A DNA stretch of 17,025 nucleotides from an uncultured Clostridia bacterium (GTDB taxonomy: Bacteria; Bacillota_A; Clostridia; TANB77; CAG-508). Positions within the stretch are counted from its first letter, which is position 1. Every line of letters begins with the position of its first letter. Positions 7,352 through 15,535 of this stretch are shown here, piece after piece. The stretch spans positions 1 to 17,025 of the forward strand of contig CANPZA010000020.1 in the NCBI GenBank assembly GCA_947588915.1, read 5' to 3'. The notes beneath the pieces were generated by a model. It was not told the origin of the DNA, ran no database searches, and saw nothing but the letters and a program-made list of their open reading frames with translations. Both the position numbers and the translations under genes were made by a program.

Positions 7352-8660
7352 CGATTACTTGTATAATTTGATTAATATCTATCTTCGTTTTCTTTTCTTC
7401 ACCTGTTTCCATATTTTTTATATTTACAGTATTTGCTTCTATTTCATCTTCTCCTATTATAATTACATAAGGAATTTTTAATTTATCAGCATATTTGAAT
7501 TTAGCTTTTAGTTTTTTATCATCTAAATATATTTCTGTATTAATCCCTTGTTTTCTTAAATCAGATGCTAATTTTATTGGTACTCTTAAGTCTTGTATCA
7601 TTGGAATAATTAATACATCTGATATTGATTTTTGTTTAGCATTAATTAAATTTAATTCATTTAATTTATAAAATAGTCTAGTTAATCCAATAGATATACC
7701 TACTCCTGGTAATTTTTTATCTGTATAATATTCTGCTAGATTTTCATATCTTCCACCAGAACAAATACTTCCGATTTCTCTATAATCATTTAAAAATGTT
7801 TCATACACTGTTCCTGTATAATAATCTAAACCTCTTGCAATTGTCAAATCTACTTTAAAGTTTTTATTTGGTACACCAAATAAACTAACATTTTTAACAA
7901 CTTCTTCTAATTCTTTTATACCAATATTATATGTTTTATTATTTATATCTAAATTTTTTAGTTTTTGTATTTTTTCATCAGATGTTCCTTCTATTTCTAT
8001 AAAATTAATTATTTTTTCAATTTGAGATTTATTGATATTCAATTTAGATAATTCTTCAACTACTGCTGTTTTTCCTATTTTATCTATTTTGTCTATTATT
8101 CTTAATATTTCAGTAGCATTTTCTTTTTGTCCCAAACTTTCAAATAAACCATTTAATATTTTACGATTATTTATGCATATAGTAAAATCATCAAATCCTA
8201 AATCTTTAAATAAAGTATATATAACACTTGGAAGTTCTGCATCATTAATAATATCTAATTTTCCATCACCGATAATATCTATATCACATTGGTAAAATTC
8301 ACGATATCTACCTTTTTGAGCTTTTTCACCACGATATACTTTTCCTATTTGATATCTCCTAAATGGGAAGCTTAACTTTCCATAGTTTTTAGCAACATAT
8401 TTTGAAAGTGGTACTGTTAAATCAAACCTTAATGATAAATCTGTTTCTCCTTTTGAGAATCTATAAATTTGTTTTTCTGTTTCTCCACCCGCTTTTGCAA
8501 GTAAAACTTCTGATAATTCTATTATAGGCGTATTTAATGGTAAAAATCCAAATTTTTTATATGTTTCTTCAATTTTTTCTTTTATTTGATTAAATAATAT
8601 TTGTTCATCTGGCAATAATTCCATAAATCCTGGTAATGTTCTTGGTTCTATATTACTCAT
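7335..8660 (-). CDS. hisS: Histidyl-tRNA synthetase
   Basis: HisRS charges tRNA-His with histidine in the cytoplasm. The 441-residue product is slightly longer than the usual 420-430. Class II synthetase features are clear: LRFDLTVPL (78-84 region), motif 2 with RRYQIGKVYRGEKAQKGRYREF (101-122), the HisRS signature ARGLDYYTGTVYE (275-287), a third catalytic block around SICSGGRYENL, and a C-terminal anticodon-binding domain (about 340-441). The ATG at 8660 has GAAGGGAT upstream. All three CGG trinucleotides (7771-7773, 8269-8271, 8489-8491) are out of phase and read as normal triplet Gly contexts. The gene closes the recJ-rel-hydrolase-hisS cluster and ends in its own terminator. Confidence 0.97.
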   Translation of the reverse strand: MSNIEPRTLPGFMELLPDEQILFNQIKEKIEETYKKFGFLPLNTPIIELSEVLLAKAGGETEKQIYRFSKGETDLSLRFDLTVPLSKYVAKNYGKLSFPFRRYQIGKVYRGEKAQKGRYREFYQCDIDIIGDGKLDIINDAELPSVIYTLFKDLGFDDFTICINNRKILNGLFESLGQKENATEILRIIDKIDKIGKTAVVEELSKLNINKSQIEKIINFIEIEGTSDEKIQKLKNLDINNKTYNIGIKELEEVVKNVSLFGVPNKNFKVDLTIARGLDYYTGTVYETFLNDYREIGSICSGGRYENLAEYYTDKKLPGVGISIGLTRLFYKLNELNLINAKQKSISDVLIIPMIQDLRVPIKLASDLRKQGINTEIYLDDKKLKAKFKYADKLKIPYVIIIGEDEIEANTVNIKNMETGEEKKTKIDINQIIQVIEKRSK

Positions 8661-8705
8661 ATCTATCCCTTCTTTTTAATTATATATCTAACATATTAAA
8701 ATTGT

Positions 8706-8727
8706 AGGACTGGAATACACCAGTCCT
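8706..8727 (-). terminator. GC-rich hairpin, probable terminator of the 8749-9060 gene
   Basis: AGGACTGG and CCAGTCCT pair perfectly around AATACA, 21 bases beyond the stop of the small gene. The T tract on the minus strand is imperfect (ACAATTTTAATA), so termination may be partial and let transcription enter hisS. Confidence 0.55.
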
Positions 8728-8748
8728 GATTTCAAGAGGTTTACCATA

Positions 8749-9060
8749 TTATCCCTTTATACCAACCTCACGCAAAATTTCATTTCCATGAATATCCTCT
8801 GCTTGTATAGTTAAACCTTCGCAACACATCAAATTCGTTGAAATAATTTCAACCCATTTGATGTTATTGATTTCTTCATCTTCAATTACAAGATGAAGCA
8901 ATCCATCTTTTCCACATAATGAAATTTTTGCATGAATTATTTCATCTTCTGAGATAATCTCTGTTTCTGTTGAAAATCCATCAGTTGAATTTTCAACAAT
9001 CCGGTAACCAAGTTTGGCAATTTTCCCAAAATCGTTATTCTCTACTGTCACGCCAAACAT
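8749..9060 (-). CDS. Small soluble protein of unknown function; contains an in-frame CGG without a shift
   Basis: I do not recognise this 103-residue acidic protein. It has no membrane segment, one CC pair (MCCEGL), and alternating strand-like stretches, such as GLLHLVIEDEEI and NIKWVEIISTNL. Translation signals are good: GGAGGG before the ATG at 9060 and an almost ideal sigma-A promoter at 9107-9135. Codon 20 is CGG (9003-9001); reading on in frame gives the full protein, whereas a CGGA-to-Gly shift would stop after about 41 residues. It is therefore one of two exceptions in the window. By eye the gene is richer in G+C than its neighbours, it has its own promoter and hairpin, and it interrupts a conserved gene order, all consistent with an acquired cassette. 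Confidence 0.65.
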   Translation of the reverse strand: MFGVTVENNDFGKIAKLGYRIVENSTDGFSTETEIISEDEIIHAKISLCGKDGLLHLVIEDEEINNIKWVEIISTNLMCCEGLTIQAEDIHGNEILREVGIKG

Positions 9061-9106
9061 TCTTTTCCCTCCTTTAAACTAAAATGTATTATTAGTTACG
9101 TTTTTT

Positions 9107-9135
9107 ATTATATATTAGATTTGTCAGTTTTTCAA
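9107..9135 (-). promoter_or_regulatory. Strong promoter of the 8749-9060 gene
   Basis: On the minus strand TTGAAA (9135-9130), a 17-base spacer and TATAAT (9112-9107), between the hydrolase stop and the small gene. Confidence 0.78.
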
Positions 9136-9141
9136 GAGTTT

Positions 9142-9790
9142 TTAGAATAATTTTGGTTTTAATTCTAAATAAATTGGTTTTTCATCTTTTAACATAGTCA
9201 TCATTCCATGACCTGGATATATAATAGTATCATCTGGAAGTATCATTATCTTACTTTCTATTGATTTTATAATATTTTCCCTATTTGATGTAGGAAGGTC
9301 TGTTCTTCCCCAAGTTCCTCTAAATATAGTATCTCCGTGAAAACAAACAATGTTCCTTTTCACAATAAAGTGATGTACTTCCTTTTGTATGTCCTGGTGT
9401 GTGTAGAACTTTGAATTGTAAGTTTCCAAGATGTATTAAATCACCATCATCTAATCTGGAATCAGCTTCCAACTCTATTTTCTCAATTCCTATATATGGT
9501 GCTAGATTAATTTCTGGATTATTCAAGCCTTCACTATCATCTCTGTGAATTAATACTTTTCCACCAAGCTTATTTTTTAATTGTGTTACTCCCATAATAT
9601 GATCTCCATGACAATGAGTCAAATATATATATTTTAAATTACCTTTCATTATGTGTATCAATTCTTCTATCTTATCTGCATCTCCTGCTGGATCAATAAC
9701 CATTGTCTCTTTTGAAGATTCATCTAAAATTATATAACAATTGGTAGGATCGCCTATCCATGTATCTATCTTTAGTTCTTTTAATTTCAT
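9142..9790 (-). CDS. Metallo-beta-lactamase-fold hydrolase (glyoxalase II-like); one CGGN site
   Basis: The protein belongs to the small metallo-beta-lactamase-fold hydrolases related to hydroxyacylglutathione hydrolase, which cleave thioesters or similar bonds with a dinuclear metal centre; the substrate is not determinable. Reading CGGA at 9337-9334 as Gly152 gives 215 residues, typical for the group. Metal ligands are all present: THCHGDH (His59, His61, Asp63, His64), PGHT (His134), SGDTIF (Asp153, directly after the recoded Gly152) and YPGHG (His194). Unshifted, the protein would end shortly after residue 152 and lose Asp153 and His194. The ATG at 9790 begins two bases after the rel stop, and its AAGGAG site lies within the last rel codons, so it is probably translationally coupled to rel. 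This hydrolase commonly neighbours rel in Clostridia. Confidence 0.9.
9334..9337 (-). other. CGGA read as Gly152 of the metallo-hydrolase (+1)
   Basis: Joins HCLFS to GDTIFRGTWGR. The two frames overlap, and only the joined product has every metal ligand. Confidence 0.88.
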
Positions 9791-9792
9791 TT

Positions 9793-11989
9793 TTATTTTT
9801 TTCTCCTTACTTCATAAACATTATCAACTTTTTGAACTGCTTTTTGTGCTTTATTTAATTCTTCTAAGTTTTCTACTTCTAATGTAATATCTATAATTGC
9901 AATTTTTTCTTTTGTAGTTTTTGTATTTACTCCAAGTATTTTTGCTTTCGTTGTTCCTATTTCTCTTAAAATATCCATTAATAATCCGCTTCTATCATTA
10001 GAGTGAATTTGTATATCAGCTTGATAAGATGATTTATCCTCATTATACCATTCTACATCAATCATTCTGTTTTCTTCTGAAATTAATTCTTTAATATTAT
10101 AGCAATCTTTCCTATGAACAGATACTCCTCTACCTCTTGTTATATAACCTACAATTTCATCACCAGGTAATGGATTACAACATTTAGCTAGTTTTACTAG
10201 ACAGTTATCTATACCTTTTACAATAATTCCTGAACTAGATGGTTTTGGTTTTTTTGTTTTTGCATTAGCCAATTGTGCTATCTTTTCTTCAATATTTTCT
10301 TCTTCATGTTCTTTTCTATATTCTTGTAACATTCTTGAAATTACCTTAACTGCAGAATTTGCTCCAAATCCAACTGCTGAATACATTTCATCCAAAGTTT
10401 TATATCTATATTTATCAAGCATTGGTTCTATATACTGATTTTTAAATAAACTAGAATAAGAAAATCCTATACGTTTTAATTCCTTTTCTATTAATTCTTT
10501 TCCTTTTTCAATATTTTCGGCTTTTTGTGCTTTTTTGAACCAACTTAATATTTTATTTTTAGCACTTGTACTCTTAACAAATTTAAGCCAATCTCTACTT
10601 GGTCCTTTTGAATTTTCTGATGTTATAATTTCAACAATATCTCCATTTTTTAGAGTCGTTATTATAGGCATCATTTTACTATTAATTTTACAACCTGTCA
10701 TATGATGACCAATTTCAGCATGAATAGTATATGCAAAATCTATCGGTGTTGCACCTCTTGGCAGTACTTTAATTGCACCTTTTGGTGTAAATACATATAC
10801 TTCATCTTCAAATAATTCTGTTTTTAAAGTATTTAAAAATTCTTGTGGATCTTGCATTTCACTTTGCCACTCTAAAGTTTCTCTAAGCCATGCTAATTTA
10901 TCATCTTCTACTTTTACTGATGTTTTCTTTCCAAAATAATTAGCTTCTTTATATGCCCAATGTGCTGCAATACCATATTCTGCAATTCTATGCATTTCCC
11001 AAGTACGAATTTGTACTTCAAATGGTGTTCCTTTATCTCCTAATAAGGTGGTGTGTATTGATTGATACATATTGGGCTTTGGCACAGATATATAATCTTT
11101 AAATCTTCCTGGCATTGGACTATACATTTCGTGTACAACCCCAAGTGCTGAATAACAATCTTTTATAGAATTTACTAGTATGCGAAGTGCAAATAGGTCA
11201 TAAATTTGGTCTAAAGTTTTATTGTCTCTTTTCATTTTTCTATATATACTATATAAATGTTTTGCTCTTCCGTGTAACTTCTGCTTCTATTTTTTCTTTT
11301 TTTAATTGGATACGAATATCATCCATTATTTTTTCTATAAACTTTAATCTTTCTTCTCTTTTCTTATTGATTCCTTCCACTAATTCATGATATTCATCTG
11401 GATATAAGTATTTAAATCCTAAATCTTCTAATTCCCATTTTATAGAATATAATCCTAAACGATTTGCTAAAGGTGCATATAATTCCATAGTTTCTTTTGC
11501 ATTTGCAATTTGTCTATCTCTTTTTAAGTATTTTAGTGTTCTCATATTATGAAGTCTATCAGCAAGTTTAATAAGAATTACTCTGATGTCTTTTCCCATA
11601 GCCAAAAACATTTTTCTGTAATCTTCTACCTGTTGTTCTTCTACTGATGCAAATTGCATCGTTCCTAATTTTGTAACACCTTCTACCATTTGTGCTATTT
11701 CTTTTCCAAATTCTCTTTGTAAGTCTTCTGATGTCACTTTAGTATCTTCTACTACATCATGTAAAAGTGCTGCACAAATACTACTATCATCAAGTCCAAT
11801 ATCTGCTAATATATATGCAACATTAAGAGGGTGGATAATATAAGGCTCTCCTGAATGTCTGGTCTGATTTTTATGATTATCATTTGCATAATTATAAGCC
11901 TTTAAAATTAGTTTAGTATCAACTTTTCTTGTATGTTCTTTTCTTTTATTTATAACATCTTGTATGGTTATTTCTTTTTTTTCTTGCAT
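9793..11989 (-). CDS. relA: Bifunctional (p)ppGpp synthetase/hydrolase Rel; one CGGN site
   Basis: Rel makes and degrades the stringent-response alarmone. Reading CGGA at 11272-11269 as Gly240 gives 731 residues, the usual length. Domains in order: HD hydrolase (His53, His77-Asp78, HDVVEDT, and KLADRLHNMRT near 142-152), synthetase beginning with EVTGRAKHLYSIYRKM (240 is the Gly of the GRxKH ATP-binding motif), TGS (VFTPKGAIKVLPRGATPIDFAY), a Cys-containing zinc-finger-type domain (KLAKCCNPLPGD), and C-terminal ACT (ADIQIHSNDRSGLLMDI). Without the shift only the hydrolase domain plus a few residues would be made (246 residues). The ATG at 11989 follows GAGGTG. Upstream in the conserved cluster is recJ, now separated by a small opposite-strand gene; downstream the hydrolase is coupled. 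One further CGG (9988-9986) is out of phase, reading AGC-GGA. Confidence 0.95.
11269..11272 (-). other. CGGA read as Gly240 in the Rel synthetase motif (+1)
   Basis: Joins EAEVT to GRAKHLYSIYRKM, the ATP-binding GRxKH motif. Confidence 0.9.
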
Positions 11990-12000
11990 TGTTTCACCTC

Positions 12001-12057
12001 TTTACTTTTTACTTGTTTTATTATATAATATTTTAGAAACTATTGTTTTGTTTCTAA
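12001..12057 (+). promoter_or_regulatory. Promoter and inverted repeat between rel and the 12076 gene
   Basis: TTTACT (12001-12006), a 17-base spacer and TATAAT (12024-12029) make a promoter for the plus-strand gene. TTAGAAAC (12033-12040) and GTTTCTAA (12050-12057) form an 8-bp inverted repeat with a nine-base gap at or just after the start of transcription, a possible operator or 5' hairpin. The ATATAAT core also reads as TATAAT on the minus strand (12025-12020), so rel may start here too. Confidence 0.5.
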
Positions 12058-12075
12058 GAAAGGAGACACAAAATT

Positions 12076-12300
12076 ATGTTGTCTAATTCTAAAAAACGGC
12101 TAATTTGTTCAATTTCAAGTTTAATTGTTTCACTTCTTTTCACATCTGGAATAGTGGCTACACTATTTACTACTGGATTTAAAGGTCCTGGTGCAATAGC
12201 CATTGTCTTTTTTGCAGTCGAAGCATTTTGGTTTGCAATATATGCTTTAGGCTTTGCATGGGAAGCAGGGGAACTACATGAAAGGGAAAATAAAAATTAA
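12076..12300 (+). CDS. Small two-helix membrane protein; contains an in-frame CGG without a shift
   Basis: I do not recognise the family. The 74-residue product starts with a short basic segment (NSKKR) and has two hydrophobic segments, about residues 9-35 and 40-64, joined by FKGPGA, ending in a charged tail; it should form a membrane hairpin. GGAGA precedes the ATG at 12076 at good spacing and a promoter lies at 12001-12029. Codon 8 is CGG (12097-12099). Reading it as a triplet keeps the frame; reading CGGC as Gly would put TAA next and end the product at eight residues. It is thus the second exception. The gene is on the opposite strand, interrupts the recJ-rel order and looks richer in G+C than its neighbours. 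Confidence 0.6.
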   Translation: MLSNSKKRLICSISSLIVSLLFTSGIVATLFTTGFKGPGAIAIVFFAVEAFWFAIYALGFAWEAGELHERENKN

Positions 12301-12309
12301 CCGTAAAAT

Positions 12310-12334
12310 GGCTATTACTTTGTGATAGCCTTTT
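12310..12334. terminator. Bidirectional terminator between the small membrane gene and recJ
   Basis: GGCTATTAC (12310-12318) pairs with GTGATAGCC (12322-12330), one G-T wobble, three-base loop. T-rich flanks on both strands suit these two convergent genes; it overlaps the recJ stop region. Confidence 0.75.
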
Positions 12335-14028
12335 ATAATGATTTCATAATATCTTTTATATTAATTTGTAAGCTTTCTTGTCCATTAAAACTATTTATTT
12401 CTAATACTCCTACAACATCAATTTTATCTCCAATTTTATAATCCTGAGCTAAATCTCCTAAATTAAATCCTATACCATTTATTATAATATTGTTATCTTT
12501 TAAAGTTAATTTTAAATGTTTCCCTTCTGATAGTGATCTTATTGAGTCAATTTTTAAGTTTCTAAAAGCAAAAACTGGCATTCTATTTCCTTCTCCAAAA
12601 GGTTCTAATTTTTTAAGACTTTCTACCATTTCTTTGTTTACATCTTTTAAGTCAATTTTGCTATCTACTTGTATTACAGGTATAAATTTGTCAATTTCTG
12701 ATTGTTTAGCAATTTCTTCAAATTCCTCTTTAAATTTTTGAAATTGTTCCTTTTTTATAGTCACTCCAATTGCCATACTATGCCCACCAAATTTTTCAAT
12801 TGTATCTGAACATTTCATTAAAGCATCATGTAAATCAAATCCTGGTATACTTCTTCCAGAACCTTTACCTAATCCATTTTCATCAAAACTAAGTAAAATA
12901 CTTGGCTTATAATACATTTCTGTAATTTTTGATGATACTATTCCGAATTACTCCATGATGCCAATTTTCTCCTCCTACTACAATACTATTTTCTTTATCT
13001 AAATGTTCTTTTCCTATTTTTTTGACAACACTTTCAAATATATTTTTCTCTGTTTCTTGTCTTACTCTATTATGTTCATTTAATTTTTTTGTTAAATCAT
13101 TTGCTTTATTTATATTTTGTGATAATAATAGTTCTAGTGCTTCTTCTGCTTTTCCCATCCTTCCACAAGCATTTATTCTTGGTGCAATTCCAAATGATAT
13201 AGTGTTTGAATCAACTTTGCTATATCCGAGATGAATTTATAATTGAACGTAATCCAATATTTTTTGTTTGAGAAATTAAAAGTAATCCTAGTTTTGTAAT
13301 AACTCTATTTTCATCTACTAATGGTACAATATCTGAAATTGTTCCTACACATACTATATCTAAATATTTCAAATACTCTTCTTCTTTTAATTCTAATAAT
13401 ATTCCTATTGCTTGAATTAATTTAAAAACAACTCCTACTCCGTGCTAAATCTCTGAAAGGATAAATACTGTCTTTTCTCTTGTTATCAATTACAGCAAAT
13501 GCATTTGGAAGATTTTCTGCTGGTTCATGATGATCTGTTATTATCGTTTCTATTCCAAGAGAATTGCTGTATTCTATTTCTTCTAAAGCTGATATACCGA
13601 CAGTCAACTGTAATCATTAACTCGCAACCTCTTTTTTTTATTTTATCAATAGCTTCTTTATTTAATCCATATCCTTCTTCTAATCTATTTGGAATATAAA
13701 AATCTGCATTTATTCCTCTATCATTCAAAAAACTTTTTAATACTGTTATACTTGTTATTCCATCTACATCATAGTCACCATATATTATGATTTTTTCTTG
13801 TTTTTTTATTGCTTCTATTATTCTATTTGCTGATTTTTCCATGTCTTTTATTAAAAAAGGATCATGAAAATCATTTCTAGTTGGTTCTAAAAATAATCTT
13901 ATATCTTCCTCATTTGTTATGTTTCTATTTGATAAAATAGTGGCAAGTAATTTATTTATTTTATATTTTTCTTGTATTTCTTGTACTTTTATTTCATCTG
14001 TTTCATATATTTGCCATTTTTTATTCAT
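12333..14028 (-). CDS. recJ: Single-stranded-DNA-specific 5'-3' exonuclease RecJ; four CGGN sites
   Basis: RecJ degrades single-stranded DNA 5' to 3' in recombination and mismatch/base-excision repair, using two Mn ions. Reading CGGN as Gly at 13599, 13442, 13228 and 12945 gives 563 residues, in the family range. DHH-family motifs: DYDVDG (85-90), VDCG (141-144, Gly144 is a site), ITDHH (163-167), DLAGVGV (Gly196 is a site), GTISDIVPL, then DHHA1 features: APRINACGRM and HHGVIGIVSS (Gly361 is a site), GSGRSIPGFDL, and FGGHSMAIG, followed by a C-terminal OB-like domain. The ATG at 14028 has AGGAG upstream. The four breaks fall in or beside conserved Gly positions. recJ heads the minus-strand cluster that continues with rel. 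Confidence 0.93.
12942..12945 (-). other. CGGA read as Gly361 of RecJ (+1)
   Basis: Joins WHHGVI to GIVSSKITEMYY, a conserved RecJ DHHA1 motif. Confidence 0.88.
13225..13228 (-). other. CGGA read as Gly267 of RecJ (+1)
   Basis: Joins GLRSIINSS to GYSKVDSNTISFG, just before the APRINACGR motif. Confidence 0.85.
13439..13442 (-). other. CGGA read as Gly196 of RecJ (+1)
   Basis: Joins YPFRDLA to GVGVVFKLIQA, the conserved LAGVGVAFK-like segment. Confidence 0.88.
13596..13599 (-). other. CGGT read as Gly144 in RecJ VDCG motif (+1)
   Basis: Joins MITVDC to GISALEEIEY. The Gly follows the Asp-Cys of catalytic motif II. Confidence 0.88.
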
Positions 14029-14130
14029 GTTCCTCTCCTCAAAATACTAATTTTATAATATTTTATACTATTTTACTATTTTTTTAAAGCTTTTTGATGA
14101 AATTTAATAAATTTATGGTATATTTATCAC

Positions 14131-14165
14131 AAAAAATTGCTTTGAACTTATTCAAAGCAATTTTT
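14131..14165 (-). terminator. Intrinsic terminator of the pilin-like gene
   Basis: AAATTGCTTTGAA and TTCAAAGCAATTT pair perfectly around a four-base loop with T tracts at both ends, about 70 bases past the stop of the 14238-15509 gene and just upstream of recJ. Confidence 0.82.
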
Positions 14166-14237
14166 ACTTTTTGACTTTTCTAAAAATTTACACACTAATC
14201 TTTATAAGTTTTTTGTTAATTTCCGCAACGTTCAGTC

Positions 14238-14370
14238 CTATACAATTAAAAGTGGACGAAATGAAATGCAGTATTCATCAGTGGTCGCATTGTCCCAATT
14301 ACGACTAGCTGTGTACTCACCTTCGCAAGACCCTCCTCTGAATACGCAATGGCCCCAGTTAGAACTAAAA
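14238..14370 (-). other. Candidate variable region at the 3' end of the pilin-like gene
   Basis: The last 40 or so codons, ending FRGGSC...SRN...FRPLLIV, resemble the C-terminal fold targeted by diversity-generating retroelements, and this end is visibly richer in G+C than the rest of the gene. No reverse transcriptase or template repeat is in the window. Confidence 0.35.
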
Positions 14371-15509
14371 GTTTCTGTCGTCCATTCAAAACAATTACTT
14401 GCCATATCCCATATATTACATCTTACATCTTGTTTATTTTTATCATCTAAATTATTTGTTCCTTTTTCTGCTATATTAGCTGTGTTTAAACCATATTGCC
14501 ATGAGTATGGTGTTCCTTCTATATTTCTTAACTTATCCATTTTTTGTATATATACTATTGCTGTATCCCATGCATAACTATTTATTAAATCACTTTTAAA
14601 ACTTTTTCCTGTATACATTCCTTGACTCAATTTTGAAGCTTGCGGTTGTGTTACATAGATATATACACTATCATCTGCTTTTTCTGTTAATTGTGGTAAT
14701 GTTTCATCACTTGTTTTTGCACTTAATTGACTATTTGTTCTTGCTTCATATCTTCCGATATAATATCCTCCTGCTTTTTCTATTGATTTTCCATATAAAT
14801 TATTTTCACTATAATTTTGACCATCTATTGGTATAGGAGCTTCTTCATATACTATGGGCGTTCCTTTTTCAAGCACAGTTCCATCTAAACCTTTGTCATT
14901 TTTTCCATCTGCAAATGTGTATCTACTCAAAGTTATCGTTTCTGTTCCATTTGCTGTTTTTATTTTTCCTACTGGTATCCATACAAATTGGCTTCCGAAA
15001 GTTTTAGTATTATCTACATCTTCTATTACAATTCCTCCTGTTACATCATCTGTTGAATCCTCTGCTATTTTAAATCCTTCTGGTATTGTTATTATATTTC
15101 CTAATGTGTCTTTTACTTTTGTTTTTACATCAAATTTTTTTTCTTTTCTTGCTTCTTCCATTGTTATTACTATATCTTCTATTTTTGTATTTTGTTTTGT
15201 TATTGTTCCATCACTCTCTAATTTATATACATTACCGTTCGTAAATGTAACTTTAAAATTTTCTCCATCTTTTGTTACTGTTGCACCACTATCATATCCT
15301 CGTAATTCTTCTTGTAATTTCATTTCAGTCACTTCTTTTCCTTTACTGTCTATCTTCGCTGCATTATATGCAAGTCCTATTTGTTCTTCTTCTCCTGCTT
15401 TACCATTCTCGTCTTCTGCTTTTGTTGCCTCTCTTAGTATTCCCTCATCTCCTGTTAATGCTAACATTGTCACTCCTGCTAGGATTAGCAAAACTATGAT
15501 AGTGATCAT
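14238..15509 (-). CDS. Pilin-like protein with FGE-sulfatase-type domain, leader missing
   Basis: The 423-residue protein starts with the hydrophobic helix of a type IV pilin-like protein (ITIIVLLILAGVTMLAL, then GDEGILREATKA), but the basic leader and prepilin cleavage segment normally in front (the part before ALVITIIV) are absent; an in-frame TAA lies just upstream and no good ribosome-binding site precedes the ATG at 15509. From about residue 150 it has formylglycine-generating-enzyme/sulfatase-modifying-factor features: FVWIPVGK, GYYIGRYEA, TPYSWQYG, NIWDMASNCFEWTTE, VFRGGSC, SRN and final FRPLLIV. In gut Bacillota such proteins are surface-displayed and often variable. The 5' end abuts a serine recombinase gene (23 bases away), suggesting truncation by insertion. 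Three CGGs are out of phase and read normally. Confidence 0.75.
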   Translation of the reverse strand: MITIIVLLILAGVTMLALTGDEGILREATKAEDENGKAGEEEQIGLAYNAAKIDSKGKEVTEMKLQEELRGYDSGATVTKDGENFKVTFTNGNVYKLESDGTITKQNTKIEDIVITMEEARKEKKFDVKTKVKDTLGNIITIPEGFKIAEDSTDDVTGGIVIEDVDNTKTFGSQFVWIPVGKIKTANGTETITLSRYTFADGKNDKGLDGTVLEKGTPIVYEEAPIPIDGQNYSENNLYGKSIEKAGGYYIGRYEARTNSQLSAKTSDETLPQLTEKADDSVYIYVTQPQASKLSQGMYTGKSFKSDLINSYAWDTAIVYIQKMDKLRNIEGTPYSWQYGLNTANIAEKGTNNLDDKNKQDVRCNIWDMASNCFEWTTETFSSNWGHCVFRGGSCEGEYTASRNWDNATTDEYCISFRPLLIV

Positions 15510-15535
15510 ATTCTGTTATGACTAAAATTTATTTA
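15509..15535. other. Possible attachment-site junction of the recombinase element
   Basis: The recombinase stop (15535-15533) lies 23 bases from the pilin-like ATG. On the minus strand the intervening bases include TTAGTCATAACA, which would encode Leu-Val-Ile-Thr, the residues expected just before the truncated pilin helix, but out of frame with it. This is what a hybrid attachment site inside a pilin gene could look like. Confidence 0.35.

Noticed and set aside
8661..8748. T-box leader for hisS
   Set aside because: The stretch is too short and lacks the T-box sequence; the hairpin there fits a terminator for the small gene upstream.
14854..15525. Long plus-strand open frame opposite the pilin-like gene, and similar frames opposite nrdD, hisS and the Fic gene
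   Set aside because: They are antisense to well-supported proteins, rich in Ser/Phe/Leu as expected for mirror frames, and have no proper ribosome-binding sites.
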